Origin: Bacillus testis
Lineage (GTDB): Bacteria; Bacillota; Bacilli; Bacillales; DSM-1321
Length of the DNA: 64,000 nt
Reading direction: 5' to 3'
Assembly: GCF_001243895.1 (NCBI RefSeq)
Contig: NZ_LN851186.1
Location: forward strand, 2,516,162 to 2,580,161
The notes beneath the pieces are model-generated. The model made no database searches. It was given only the letters and a program-made list of their open reading frames with translations, and had not been told where the DNA came from. The translations under genes and the position numbers were made by a program. This document shows positions 17,125 to 25,410 of the stretch, piece by piece; position 1 is the stretch's first letter; the number at the start of each line of letters is the position of its first letter.

Positions 17125-17183
17125 TCATAGACGCTATACCCTGCAGCCCATCCACCAAAAGCTACATATTCCAGTACCTTTAT

Positions 17184-17789
17184 TCATACCTCCCCAACAG
17201 CGATCCAAGGGAAAAAGCCGTCCAAAAACCGCTCTGTCGCAGGCATGAAATAAGAGCCAAAATGATAATCGGGATCCAGGGTGGTAATAATCCATGTCCC
17301 ATTTGTACTCACTTTGTCGACATAGAGGACGGCACCCCCATCTTCCGTGGTAATCAGTTTGTCCGCTTGCTCCGGCGGCCAAAATACGCCGTGCTGGTGC
17401 CAGGTTGCATCCTCCAGACTGATGTACTGGAATAATGGATAGCTAGGATTGGCAAGGAAGAGCCCGCTTTGCGCATTTTCCTCAAGCCACCACCAAAAAT
17501 TCGTTGGGCGCTCCTCCCAATTTTGGTTTGGAAGCCACTCCCAGGGCTGTGGCCCGAATGCTACAACAATCCCACCTTCTTCAGCGAATGCATCGATTTT
17601 TCCCTTTGCCTGCAGGAGCAAACGGTTATTTAATTGTGAGGGAACGATCAAGACATCAAAGCGGTCTAAATCCGCTTCTTGAAAATCAGGCAAATAAAGG
17701 AGTGCTTCAATATACTGTGCATACTTCGCCTCATGGAAGGTGCGATAATGGGCCGCATTTCCGCTATAGATAACAGCTATTTTTCTCAT
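17184..17789 (-). CDS. ThuA/GATase1-like protein B in Fur-box transporter operon
   Basis: This 201-aa protein has a Rossmann-like start (KIAVIYSGNAAHYRTFHEAK) and FDVLIVPSQLNNRLLLQAKGKIDAF followed by GGIVVAFGPQPWEWLP. The layout resembles class-I glutamine-amidotransferase/ThuA-like folds. Where amidotransferases carry a nucleophilic Cys this protein has FGPQP, so it is probably not a glutaminase. It is a paralogue of the next gene upstream (17786-18421): both share the order DVLxxx, K(Q/G)KI(E/D), G(N/G)IV, WLP. The start overlaps the stop of that gene by 4 nt (ATGA). The role in the operon is unknown; ligand processing or sensing is possible. Confidence 0.6.
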   Translation of the reverse strand: MRKIAVIYSGNAAHYRTFHEAKYAQYIEALLYLPDFQEADLDRFDVLIVPSQLNNRLLLQAKGKIDAFAEEGGIVVAFGPQPWEWLPNQNWEERPTNFWWWLEENAQSGLFLANPSYPLFQYISLEDATWHQHGVFWPPEQADKLITTEDGGAVLYVDKVSTNGTWIITTLDPDYHFGSYFMPATERFLDGFFPWIAVGEV

Positions 17790-18421
17790 TGGGCCTTTTC
17801 CCCTTTCAGCTGGTTGAATTCAGAAACGGCCCACTGCCATATTTGCGGCCCGATTCGATCGGTCGTCTTATTCTGCCCATTATATTGGAACAGATTGCGG
17901 CCTGCATGCACCAAAATGGTTCCTTTTGTGCTGTTGCGGTCAATATATGTAATGGGTTTGCCGTCTTCAAAGGCCAGGAGCACTTGTGCCCCTTTAGGAG
18001 CCGGGTGATAGCCGCGGGCAAAAAAACCGGCAACTCCTTTGTTGTAGACCATGTCCTTTATTTCCACTCCGGCAAAGATGCTATTAGGCGCTGTCACTCT
18101 TACATAGTAGTCCCTATGCGAATGAATTCTCTTCGGCATGAAGGGACCGCATCCCGGAAGCCATTGGCGGAACAAGTGACCGCAAAAAATGACGATATTC
18201 CCTGCATCCAAAAAGGATTCGATTTTCTGTTTATTCTTATACAAATATTCTTGATCGATGAAATCTGTCAAGAGCAGAACATCGTACTCCTGCAAGTCCA
18301 TATCGGACAGCTCATACTGATCAACCAGCGTTCTGTCTATATAATTATCTCCTGCCATTTGTTGCCCTTGGCCAAAGGCATGGCCGGGGCTAAGTTCTAA
18401 CATTCTCGGTGTCTCACTCAT
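17786..18421 (-). CDS. ThuA/GATase1-like protein A in Fur-box transporter operon
   Basis: This 211-aa protein has the core YDVLLLTDFIDQEYLYKNKQKIESFLDAGNIVIFCGHLFRQWLP, arranged like the ThuA/GATase1 fold. A Cys in IVIFCGH sits roughly where the nucleophile elbow would be, but the rest of the triad is not evident. The ATG at 18421 has GGAGGGAA upstream. It lies 34 nt behind the last ATPase gene and overlaps its paralogue, so it belongs to the Fur-box operon. I know no experimentally described function for this pair. Confidence 0.6.
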   Translation of the reverse strand: MSETPRMLELSPGHAFGQGQQMAGDNYIDRTLVDQYELSDMDLQEYDVLLLTDFIDQEYLYKNKQKIESFLDAGNIVIFCGHLFRQWLPGCGPFMPKRIHSHRDYYVRVTAPNSIFAGVEIKDMVYNKGVAGFFARGYHPAPKGAQVLLAFEDGKPITYIDRNSTKGTILVHAGRNLFQYNGQNKTTDRIGPQIWQWAVSEFNQLKGEKAQ

Positions 18422-18455
18422 ACTTCCATTCCCTCCGTTTTCTCTCTTACTTGCA

Positions 18456-19187
18456 TTAAGCTTGCTTCACAACTAACTTCCAGCGCCGTTCGAAGTAAGC
18501 GCAGGCCTCCATTAACTGTTTCGTATACATATGCTTAGGGTTATAAAGAACATCCTTTGTCAGGCGATCCTCCACAATTCTTCCTTTTTCCAAAACCAGC
18601 AACCGATCGGCAAACTGTTCCGTCGCCGTAATACGATGTGTAATGTACAAAATGGATAGCTGCATATCGCGCTGGAAATCCCGCAATAGGCCAATCATAA
18701 TCGACTCTGACTCAGGGTCCAACGCAGAAGTGATTTCATCGGCTATGAGCAAACGCGGCTTGCATGCTAACGCCCGGATAATGGCAGCCCGTTGTTTTTG
18801 CCCTCCGGAACATTCTTGAGGTTTTCTACTTAACAATTCCTTTGGCAATCCAGCTTGTTCCATCAGCATATGGATCCGCCCCATCGCTTCTTTCTTAGGG
18901 GTTTTGCTGAGCAACAATGGTTCCAATAAGCTTTCCTGCATCGTCAAGTAAGGGTTGAAAGAACGTTCAGGATTTTGATAGATATATTGACAGTTGCACC
19001 CTTCTTCCCAGATGACCTCCCCTTCTGTCAGTTGTTGCAGGCCGATGATGAGCTCTGCGATGGTTGACTTTCCTGACCCGGACTCGCCGATTAGGCCGAC
19101 AATCTCATTGCTTTCAATTGAAAAATCGATCTGGTCCAACACTTGATGGGTTCCAAACTGTTTCGAAACATTCCGTAATTCAAGCAT
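18456..19187 (-). CDS. Peptide/nickel-type ABC transporter ATPase
   Basis: This ABC ATPase (about 243 aa) belongs to the DppF/OppF side of a peptide/nickel importer. Walker A is GESGSGKSTIAEL at about residues 36-43, the signature is CSGGQKQRAAIIRAL, and Walker B is LLIADEITSALDP with the H-loop in ILYITHRI. The ATG at 19187 (MLELRNVSKQ) is preferred over a TTG three codons earlier, because GGAGG is too near the TTG. It overlaps the permease-ATPase gene, so translation is probably coupled. Its C-terminus lacks the long oligopeptide-binding extension of OppF. Confidence 0.85.
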   Translation of the reverse strand: MLELRNVSKQFGTHQVLDQIDFSIESNEIVGLIGESGSGKSTIAELIIGLQQLTEGEVIWEEGCNCQYIYQNPERSFNPYLTMQESLLEPLLLSKTPKKEAMGRIHMLMEQAGLPKELLSRKPQECSGGQKQRAAIIRALACKPRLLIADEITSALDPESESIMIGLLRDFQRDMQLSILYITHRITATEQFADRLLVLEKGRIVEDRLTKDVLYNPKHMYTKQLMEACAYFERRWKLVVKQA

Positions 19188-20679
19188 AAGCTGCAACTTC
19201 CTCCTTCAACTGATGATCGTCAATTCGCAGCGTTCGGTCGGAAATGGCATAGGCAATATCCAAATCATGCGTGATAAAAATCAGGCTGACTCGAGACATG
19301 CGCACTTTTTCCTCCAATAACTGCACGATTTCTTTTTTCAAGATAGGATCTAATGTGCTCGTGCATTCATCTGCAATCACAACATCCGGTTCGGTCAAGA
19401 AAGCAAGGGCAATCATCGCCCGGCTCAGCATGCCTCCGGAGCATTCAAACGGATACTTCTCCAATACATGTCCCGGCAACGATACTTGTTCAACCGCTTG
19501 CCTTGCCTGTTCTTCAGTGACGCCCAATTCCGTGAATTGCTCCTTCAGCGTCAATAAAGGGTTGAAGGCTGCACGTGCGTCTTGGTAGATGAACGAACAT
19601 GTCTGCCAATAATGCTTTTTGCTAAAATCCCTTTTCCGGACCGATGCACCGTTATAAAAAACATCGCCAGTCCATTGATACGCCGGCAATAGACCATACA
19701 TGGCCCGTGCCAGTGTGGTTTTCCCGGAACCCGAAGGACCGATGATGCTGACAATTTCACCAGGTTGCACATGAAAAGTAACGTTTTTCACCACTTCCTG
19801 CTGGCCAAATGTGACGGTGACATCCTCGCAACATACCCCATCCGACGGTTCGCTTTCGTGCTTCACCACTTTTATTCGTTTGGCTGTTTTTCGCTTAAGC
19901 GGTCTTTCCTCCATTAAGAATGCTAAACTAACGGTCGTAATGATCAGCATGAGTACTGGAGGGAGAACAATCCATGCCCAAGCATTGCTTAAGTAGATGG
20001 ATGGCTCTGAAAAGGCGGCGTTCAACATGCTTCCCCAAGACACAAAGTTCGGATCGCCAAGCCCTAAAAAGGCTAGACCCGACTCGGTCAAAATAGCATT
20101 ACGAAACGAAAGGATGAACTTGGCCTTCATCAAGGGTTTGATATGTGGCAGAAGATGCTTCCGCAAGACATAAAAAGGGCTTCCGCCAAACATCGAAGCT
20201 GCTTTCACAAATTCGCGTTCCTTTAAGGAAAGTACGGAGGAACGGATCAGCCTCATATAACCGGGCCAAGACAACAGGCTCAGCACAACGACCAGCTGAA
20301 TCATACCGCCGCCCGTAAAGGAAATGAATAATAGAATCAACAGCAAGCTAGGCAGAACGAGCAACACATTGGCACCCCCGTTAATCAGGCGATCCAGCCA
20401 AGGGATATAACCTGCCAACAATCCCAACACGGCGCTCAATGCCGTACTGAAAAAAGCAACCAGCAAACCAATCCATAAACTGGTGCGTGTTCCCGCCAAT
20501 AACTGAGACCAAACATCTTGCCCAAGCTTATTCGTCCCCAGCCAATATTCAGCGGAAGGCGGAAGATAAGAGCCGCTTTCGAAGGCATGCGGATCATGCA
20601 TCGATAGGATGGGAGACAGCAACGCCATCCCGACAATCACCGATAGTGCCACTAACGGCCATCTATACATGCTTTTCAT
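19180..20679 (-). CDS. ABC permease-ATPase fusion (DppC-DppD type)
   Basis: This 499-aa protein joins two parts that are usually separate. Residues about 1-275 are a DppC/OppC-like permease with the early GTNKLGQDVWSQLLAGTRTSL block and the EAA loop KAASMFGGSPFYVLRKHLLPH. After a basic linker (RPLKRKTAKRIKVVKHE) comes an ABC ATPase, about residues 285-499: Walker A GPSGSGKTTLA, signature SGGMLSRAMIALAF, Walker B VVIADECTSTLDP. It works with the permease at 20663-21649 and the ATPase at 18456-19187. The signature carries ML instead of the usual QRQR/MRQR context. The gene overlaps both neighbours by 9-17 nt. Confidence 0.9.
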   Translation of the reverse strand: MKSMYRWPLVALSVIVGMALLSPILSMHDPHAFESGSYLPPSAEYWLGTNKLGQDVWSQLLAGTRTSLWIGLLVAFFSTALSAVLGLLAGYIPWLDRLINGGANVLLVLPSLLLILLFISFTGGGMIQLVVVLSLLSWPGYMRLIRSSVLSLKEREFVKAASMFGGSPFYVLRKHLLPHIKPLMKAKFILSFRNAILTESGLAFLGLGDPNFVSWGSMLNAAFSEPSIYLSNAWAWIVLPPVLMLIITTVSLAFLMEERPLKRKTAKRIKVVKHESEPSDGVCCEDVTVTFGQQEVVKNVTFHVQPGEIVSIIGPSGSGKTTLARAMYGLLPAYQWTGDVFYNGASVRKRDFSKKHYWQTCSFIYQDARAAFNPLLTLKEQFTELGVTEEQARQAVEQVSLPGHVLEKYPFECSGGMLSRAMIALAFLTEPDVVIADECTSTLDPILKKEIVQLLEEKVRMSRVSLIFITHDLDIAYAISDRTLRIDDHQLKEEVAAYA

Positions 20680-21649
20680 TGATGTTTCCCCCTTTTATGC
20701 GCGGATCCAGCTTCGGGTATACATAATCGGCCAGCATATTGACGAATAGGATGATACTCGAAAATATGAAAAATAAGCCGTGCATTAATGGATAATCACG
20801 CGATAGAATCGCTTCCTGCAAGAGTTTGCCGATACCGGGATAAGAGAACAGCGTCTCTATGAAAATGGCACCCGTGAACAGCAGGCCAATACGGATCATC
20901 AACAAGGTAAAAACGGACAACAAGGCATTTTTAGCCGTATGCCGGTACAGCAAGCGTCTTCGGTTGAGCCCTTTCATTTTGGCAAATTCCATGTACGGGG
21001 ACGCCAAAACCCGAATCGATTCATTCCGCACCAGCAAATAGACACTCGATATGTTCACGATTGTCAGAGCCAGCACCGGCAAAAAGCCATGCCAAACTTG
21101 ATCTTTCAGCCCCGCCAATACGCCGGCATCCGCCATGAACGGCGTGGATGCGCCGCTTAACGGGAAGATAGCGGCATTAACGGCAAATACAAGCAATAAA
21201 ACAATGCCCAACAGAAATTCCGGTATCGAACCAATCGCCAGCATCGCCGTCATCAAATAACGATCTCCACGCTTTCCATGAAACCAAGCCGACACCAACC
21301 CGATGGTGATGCCGATGATAAATGAAAGCAGCACCGCCAATCCAACAATCGAAATCGTGTAGGAGAAGTGCTCAAGAATCAGATCGGCAACATCCGTCTT
21401 ATGTGAAAACGATGTGCCGAAATCGAATGTCACAATCCCTTTCACATAATGCACGAACTGCTCCCATAAAGATTGATCAAGCCCATAATAGGCGATCATG
21501 GATTCTTTTTGCGCTTCCGTCAGCATCGGTCCGCTATCCTGGCCTTCAATGAATTGGATAGGCCCCCCCGGCATGAGCCGAGGGAGAAAGAAATTCAGCA
21601 GCAGTAGGATGACAAAGACAGTGCCGTACAAAGAAAATAGTCGTTTCAT
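20663..21649 (-). CDS. ABC transporter permease (DppB type)
   Basis: This 328-aa inner-membrane permease has six hydrophobic segments. The DppB-type N-terminus contains LPRLMPGGPIQFIEG, and the EAA loop is FAKMKGLNRRRLLYRHTAKNAL. The C-terminal ETLFSYPGIGKLLQEAILSRDYPLM is a hallmark of peptide/nickel permeases. The start codon overlaps the stop of the substrate-binding protein gene (TGATG). Confidence 0.92.
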   Translation of the reverse strand: MKRLFSLYGTVFVILLLLNFFLPRLMPGGPIQFIEGQDSGPMLTEAQKESMIAYYGLDQSLWEQFVHYVKGIVTFDFGTSFSHKTDVADLILEHFSYTISIVGLAVLLSFIIGITIGLVSAWFHGKRGDRYLMTAMLAIGSIPEFLLGIVLLLVFAVNAAIFPLSGASTPFMADAGVLAGLKDQVWHGFLPVLALTIVNISSVYLLVRNESIRVLASPYMEFAKMKGLNRRRLLYRHTAKNALLSVFTLLMIRIGLLFTGAIFIETLFSYPGIGKLLQEAILSRDYPLMHGLFFIFSSIILFVNMLADYVYPKLDPRIKGGNINEKHV

Positions 21650-23226
21650 CAGTCTATAAACGCCGCCTTGTTATCCCATAAAGGAATACCGTCGGAAATG
21701 CCGCCATACGTATTGAACCAGCCATCAAAGTCAGACGCTTTATAAATGAAATAGAATGGACGATGGTAAAGGACCAATGTCGGCAATTCTTCCGCTAAAA
21801 TATCCTGCATTTGGCCGATTGTCTCTTTACGGTCTGCCTCGTCTGTCTGTGTCAGCTGCAAGTCAGCCAATTTTTTGAATTCCTTATTGTTAAATACACT
21901 TTTTCCGGCATAGGCATTGCTGGCTTGTCCGGAAAACCATAGGCGCAAGAAGTCAGGGTCGCCGCTTAAGCCAATATGCCCCGTAATCGCCATATCGTAT
22001 TTGCCTTCAGACATGGCCGTCGAGAAGGCTGCCGCATCAACTGTCTGTATCGTAAGGTCAATGCCTACTTTCGCAAGCATCACTTTCATTAGCTCAGCTT
22101 CCTGGGACGTGGAGGAAACCAGTACACGCAGCTTCAATCCATCGCGGATCCCTTTTTTATTTTTGCTGTAGCCAAGCTCATCCAGCAGCGCGTTCGCTTT
22201 CTCTTTTGAGTAATCGTACTGTTTGACATCTTTGTTGTACCATGGCGAATCCAACGGAACTACCCCTGCATTCCCTACCATCGGTTGATCGGACCCCGTT
22301 AGTTTCTCTGACATTTGGGCACGGTTTAAAGCATAAGCGATGGCTTGGCGAAGTCGTTTATCATTCAATTGGGGATGGTCCAAGTTGAACAGAACACGGA
22401 CAGCACTCCCCGTAGGATCCGCTTTTATCACGTCAAAGCCTTGCCGCTTCATTTGTTCCACTTCTTTATAGTTGAACGTCATGCCAGCAGAGATTTCATT
22501 GTTTTGTAAGGAGAGAATATTATTTTCAACGGCCAAGTAATGCACTTCGTCCACATTCACTTTGCCCTTGAAGTATTTGTCGTTTTTTACAAATCGATAA
22601 TTGCCGGCTGCTTTGTCATAATCCTTCAAGACAAATGGACCTGAACCGACCAAGGCCTTATCTTCTTGATAGTCAACCGGGTTCTTCACGTCTTCCCAAA
22701 TATGCTTCGGTATAATTGGCAAGATTCCCGCAATTTCTGTTATGAATGGTGAAAATGGTTCATTCAAGTGAATCTTCACTTCTGTGTCACTTACTTTTTC
22801 GGCAGATTTGATTTTTGTCATGTCAGCATTCCAAGGAAAAACATGCTTCTTGAAATACGTATATGAAAAGACAACATCGTCCGCTGTCAGCGGTTTGCCA
22901 TCATGGAATTTCACATCATCTTCCAATTTAAATGTGTATGTAAGCTGATCATCCGAAACCGTCCAATCGGTAGCCAACCAAGGAATCACACCTTTTTCAT
23001 CCTTCCAGGTCAATGTATCGAACAGGAATGAATTTCGTAAATAACCTCCTGGCCCGCTCGTTGTAAATGTGAACGGTGAAATAAAACCGCTGTCCTGCCA
23101 AGCAATCTTAACAATCTTCTTCCCGTCTTTAGAAACGCTGGTCTCTTTCGTTGATCCGCTGCCGTTGGAACAACCAGCCAGTACTATTGCAAAAAGCAAG
23201 CATAAAATCCCTAGTAATTTCTTCAT
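21649..23226 (-). CDS. Peptide/nickel-type substrate-binding lipoprotein (family 5)
   Basis: This 525-aa SBP_bac_5 protein has lipobox VLAGC (Cys about residue 19). Family blocks include TWKDEKGVIPWLATDWTVS, YTFKLEDDVKFHDGKPLTADDVVFSY and RLRQAIAYALNRAQM. It is the first gene of a six-gene operon. The promoter carries a Fur box, so the ligand is more likely a metal-chelate (metallophore, haem-like or siderophore compound) than a nutrient peptide. That is inference from regulation; the sequence itself does not reveal the ligand. Confidence 0.9.
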   Translation of the reverse strand: MKKLLGILCLLFAIVLAGCSNGSGSTKETSVSKDGKKIVKIAWQDSGFISPFTFTTSGPGGYLRNSFLFDTLTWKDEKGVIPWLATDWTVSDDQLTYTFKLEDDVKFHDGKPLTADDVVFSYTYFKKHVFPWNADMTKIKSAEKVSDTEVKIHLNEPFSPFITEIAGILPIIPKHIWEDVKNPVDYQEDKALVGSGPFVLKDYDKAAGNYRFVKNDKYFKGKVNVDEVHYLAVENNILSLQNNEISAGMTFNYKEVEQMKRQGFDVIKADPTGSAVRVLFNLDHPQLNDKRLRQAIAYALNRAQMSEKLTGSDQPMVGNAGVVPLDSPWYNKDVKQYDYSKEKANALLDELGYSKNKKGIRDGLKLRVLVSSTSQEAELMKVMLAKVGIDLTIQTVDAAAFSTAMSEGKYDMAITGHIGLSGDPDFLRLWFSGQASNAYAGKSVFNNKEFKKLADLQLTQTDEADRKETIGQMQDILAEELPTLVLYHRPFYFIYKASDFDGWFNTYGGISDGIPLWDNKAAFID

Positions 23227-23265
23227 CCTGTCTTCCCTCTCTCGCCTATTGTTCTTGATAGTTCA

Positions 23266-23295
23266 AATATAACCATATTGAGAATGATTATCAAT
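23266..23295 (-). promoter_or_regulatory. SigA promoter overlapped by a Fur box
   Basis: On the minus strand TTGATA (23289-23294) and TATATT (23266-23271) are 17 bp apart. The 19-bp near-palindrome ATTGAGAATGATTATCAAT (23277-23295) covers the -35 and much of the spacer; its core matches the 15-bp Fur box TGATAATNATTATCA at 14 of 15 positions. Repression by Fur with iron is expected. Confidence 0.75.
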
Positions 23296-23447
23296 GTCAT
23301 TTGTGGAGTAGTCAATAATGCCATTCTTCTAAAGATAGGACAAAAAAACTATTTGATTCCTGCCGGCAGCCAAACTTATTTTGGGCATAAAACCCATCAT
23401 TATTTTGCTATTTTTAACAAAAATGTTTATAAAAAGGAGAAAAATTA

Positions 23448-23621
23448 ATGATTATTGATAAATTACTGTCTACTATTGCCAGAATGCTAGCACAGTCTTT
23501 AAACGAAAAGTCAAATCAAATTTTTGAAGCTAGAAAAGATAAATCCAGCAAAAGAATAAAAAATGAGCAAAACGGACTACAAAGAAAAATATATAAATGC
23601 CTTTATTTAATCGATAAATAA
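23448..23621 (+). CDS. Small charged protein (57 aa)
   Basis: ATG at 23448 follows AAGGAG with 8-nt spacing. The product is amphipathic at the N-terminus (IIDKLLSTIARMLAQSLNEK), then very Lys/Arg-rich (ARKDKSSKRIKNEQNGLQRK), without membrane span. A hairpin terminator begins at the stop codon. The region is AT-rich and both flanking genes point the other way, so this would be a stand-alone transcript. I know no homologue. Confidence 0.5.
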   Translation: MIIDKLLSTIARMLAQSLNEKSNQIFEARKDKSSKRIKNEQNGLQRKIYKCLYLIDK

Positions 23622-23656
23622 AAAAGTCCATTTCCATTATCAAGAAATAGACTTTT
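23622..23656 (+). terminator. Hairpin terminator behind the 57-aa ORF
   Basis: A 13-bp stem with one mismatch (AAAAGTCCATTTC against GAAATAGACTTTT) directly follows the stop; the T-run is part of the stem. Confidence 0.55.
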
Positions 23657-23755
23657 AGCTAAGTTATCGAGTTTTAACCATGATAGAATCCCGCTTTTTC
23701 AATTAAAAGAGATCCTATTTGTCCCCATCTCTTCGCTCAATCTCCTATTCTTGCA

Positions 23756-25072
23756 TCAATAAACAAAATACATCAACACCGACGTCACGATACCAACCCA
23801 TACACATAGGATGAAGCAGTAGCCCATGATATGGCGGATATGCAACCCGACTATGCCGAGCAAAGGGATTGCCCAAAAAGGCTGGATGAGGTTCGTCCAG
23901 GCATCCCCCCAGCCCACCGACATGGCAATGAGTGCGGGATCTACGCCAAGTTCCATGCCTGCCGGTATTTGGAGCGGCCCCTGCAAGGCCCATTGCCCTC
24001 CCCCGGATGGCGCCAGTATATTGACCAAGCCCGAAGCCCAATAAGTGAAAATCACAAAGTTTTCTTTAGATGACATCGACTCCATGGCTTGAATGATATG
24101 CTCCGCCAGCCCGGAACTCCCCAACACCGCGATGATTCCGGCGTAGAACGGAAATTGGAGGATAATCGGGGAAATGGATTGGGCCGCTTCTTTAAATGCT
24201 TCCCCATACGCCCTCAGCGATCCATGCAAAACCAGCCCCAGCGAAAGAAAGCACATATTGATGATATTCAGATTCAAATCCATGCTGTCGATGAATTGCA
24301 TGGCTGTATATACCAAGCCGATTGCACCGGCAAGAATGCCTAGTACAGGGGTCTTTTCCAAGAATCCCGCCGCCGTTTCCTTTTCCGTTGCCTGACCTGA
24401 ACCTGAGTCTTTTTCCTTCTTGCCGGGATGATAAGTGATGATATCTTTTTTAGGGGCCATCAATAGGATGACAATCGGCATCGTGAGCAACAAGGCCAGG
24501 AATATGATGAGGGTTCCGGGATGGAAAATCGTTTCCGAAGTAGGCACCACACCCATCACTTTTTCCAGGAAATGCCCTTTTGTCGCGATGGTCAGCCCGA
24601 TCGAGCTGGACAAACCGGCGGAATATAACGCTGTCGGGGCATAGGCACACGCCACAAGCAACGGGAAATGGGCATCGCGGTTCCGTTTACCGACCTCCCG
24701 GGCAACAATCGCCCCGACGACCACAGCTAATCCCCAGTTGATATAATAGGCTGCGGCACTGATCAGGAACGTGAAGATATAGGCTTTTTTAGCCGTATCC
24801 GCCTTTGCCGACAAGGCCTCCAATCCACGTTTGATGAACGGCACGGAAGCAAGCGCCATCCCTGTCATCAGCAATAAAACCATTTGCATCGTGAACGTCA
24901 AATACGTCCAAAAGCCATCCCCATACGATTGAATCAAGTCTAACGGATCTTTCGGACTGCTGAAAAAACCTAGAATAAAAACCAATAATGTCAACAACAC
25001 AGCAATCACAAAAGCATCCGGCAGATAGCGGCCAATCCACTTGGCCAGCCCGTTCGACCACTCATTGAACAT
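23756..25072 (-). CDS. Short-chain fatty acid transporter, AtoE family
   Basis: This is a polytopic membrane protein of about 438 aa. The block NWGLAVVVGAIVAREVGKR and the C-terminal ILAPSGGGQWALQGPLQIPAG and SVGWGDAWTNLIQPFWAIPLL are characteristic of the AtoE family (uptake of acetoacetate or short-chain fatty acids). The frame opens earlier at 25150, but AAAGGAGG precedes the ATG at 25072 (MFNEWSNGLAKW). No atoDAB genes are nearby. A cre-like site about 85 nt upstream suggests carbon catabolite repression. Confidence 0.88.
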   Translation of the reverse strand: MFNEWSNGLAKWIGRYLPDAFVIAVLLTLLVFILGFFSSPKDPLDLIQSYGDGFWTYLTFTMQMVLLLMTGMALASVPFIKRGLEALSAKADTAKKAYIFTFLISAAAYYINWGLAVVVGAIVAREVGKRNRDAHFPLLVACAYAPTALYSAGLSSSIGLTIATKGHFLEKVMGVVPTSETIFHPGTLIIFLALLLTMPIVILLMAPKKDIITYHPGKKEKDSGSGQATEKETAAGFLEKTPVLGILAGAIGLVYTAMQFIDSMDLNLNIINMCFLSLGLVLHGSLRAYGEAFKEAAQSISPIILQFPFYAGIIAVLGSSGLAEHIIQAMESMSSKENFVIFTYWASGLVNILAPSGGGQWALQGPLQIPAGMELGVDPALIAMSVGWGDAWTNLIQPFWAIPLLGIVGLHIRHIMGYCFILCVWVGIVTSVLMYFVY

Positions 25073-25157
25073 TGTGCTCCCTCCTTTATGTTTTCTAATG
25101 AAGACATATGAGACAACCTGAGTTTTTATGACGGGCCTAATTAGAAGCAATCACCCT

Positions 25158-25171
25158 AGTAGCCGTTTACA
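25158..25171. promoter_or_regulatory. cre-like site upstream of AtoE gene
   Basis: The minus strand reads TGTAAACGGCTACT, matching the CcpA consensus TGWAANCGNTNWCA except at two positions. Confidence 0.35.
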
Positions 25172-25318
25172 AATCTTGCGCATTCATATGAAAATTCAGA
25201 AGCACAAAAGAATGTTTCACACGCCCCCGCTCTGCATTTCTGCAGTTCCCAATCTATAACAGTCCAACTTTTGCAATCTTTCTCAAACAGCAATTGGACT
25301 TCTAATATCTGATATCCT

Positions 25319-25327
25319 TGCTATAAT
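25319..25327 (+). promoter_or_regulatory. Extended -10 promoter of the PTS regulator operon
   Basis: TGCTATAAT gives a perfect -10 (25322-25327) with the extended TGn. No good -35 is seen at 17 bp. It lies 84 nt before the regulator start codon. Confidence 0.5.
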
Positions 25328-25410
25328 AAACATATAGATACAGGAAATGGTTGAAATAAGTCCGATTGGTTGCACAATCATAATTTCTTGTATCAAGGAG
25401 GAAGCTTCCT

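Noticed and set aside
17686..18421. Class-I glutamine amidotransferase activity for the ThuA-like pair
   Set aside because: The Cys-His-Glu triad cannot be made out; only the general fold layout is suggestive.
25290..25327. Standard -35/-10 promoter for the PTS regulator using TTGGAC
   Set aside because: The spacing to TATAAT is about 22 bp, too long; only the extended -10 is retained.
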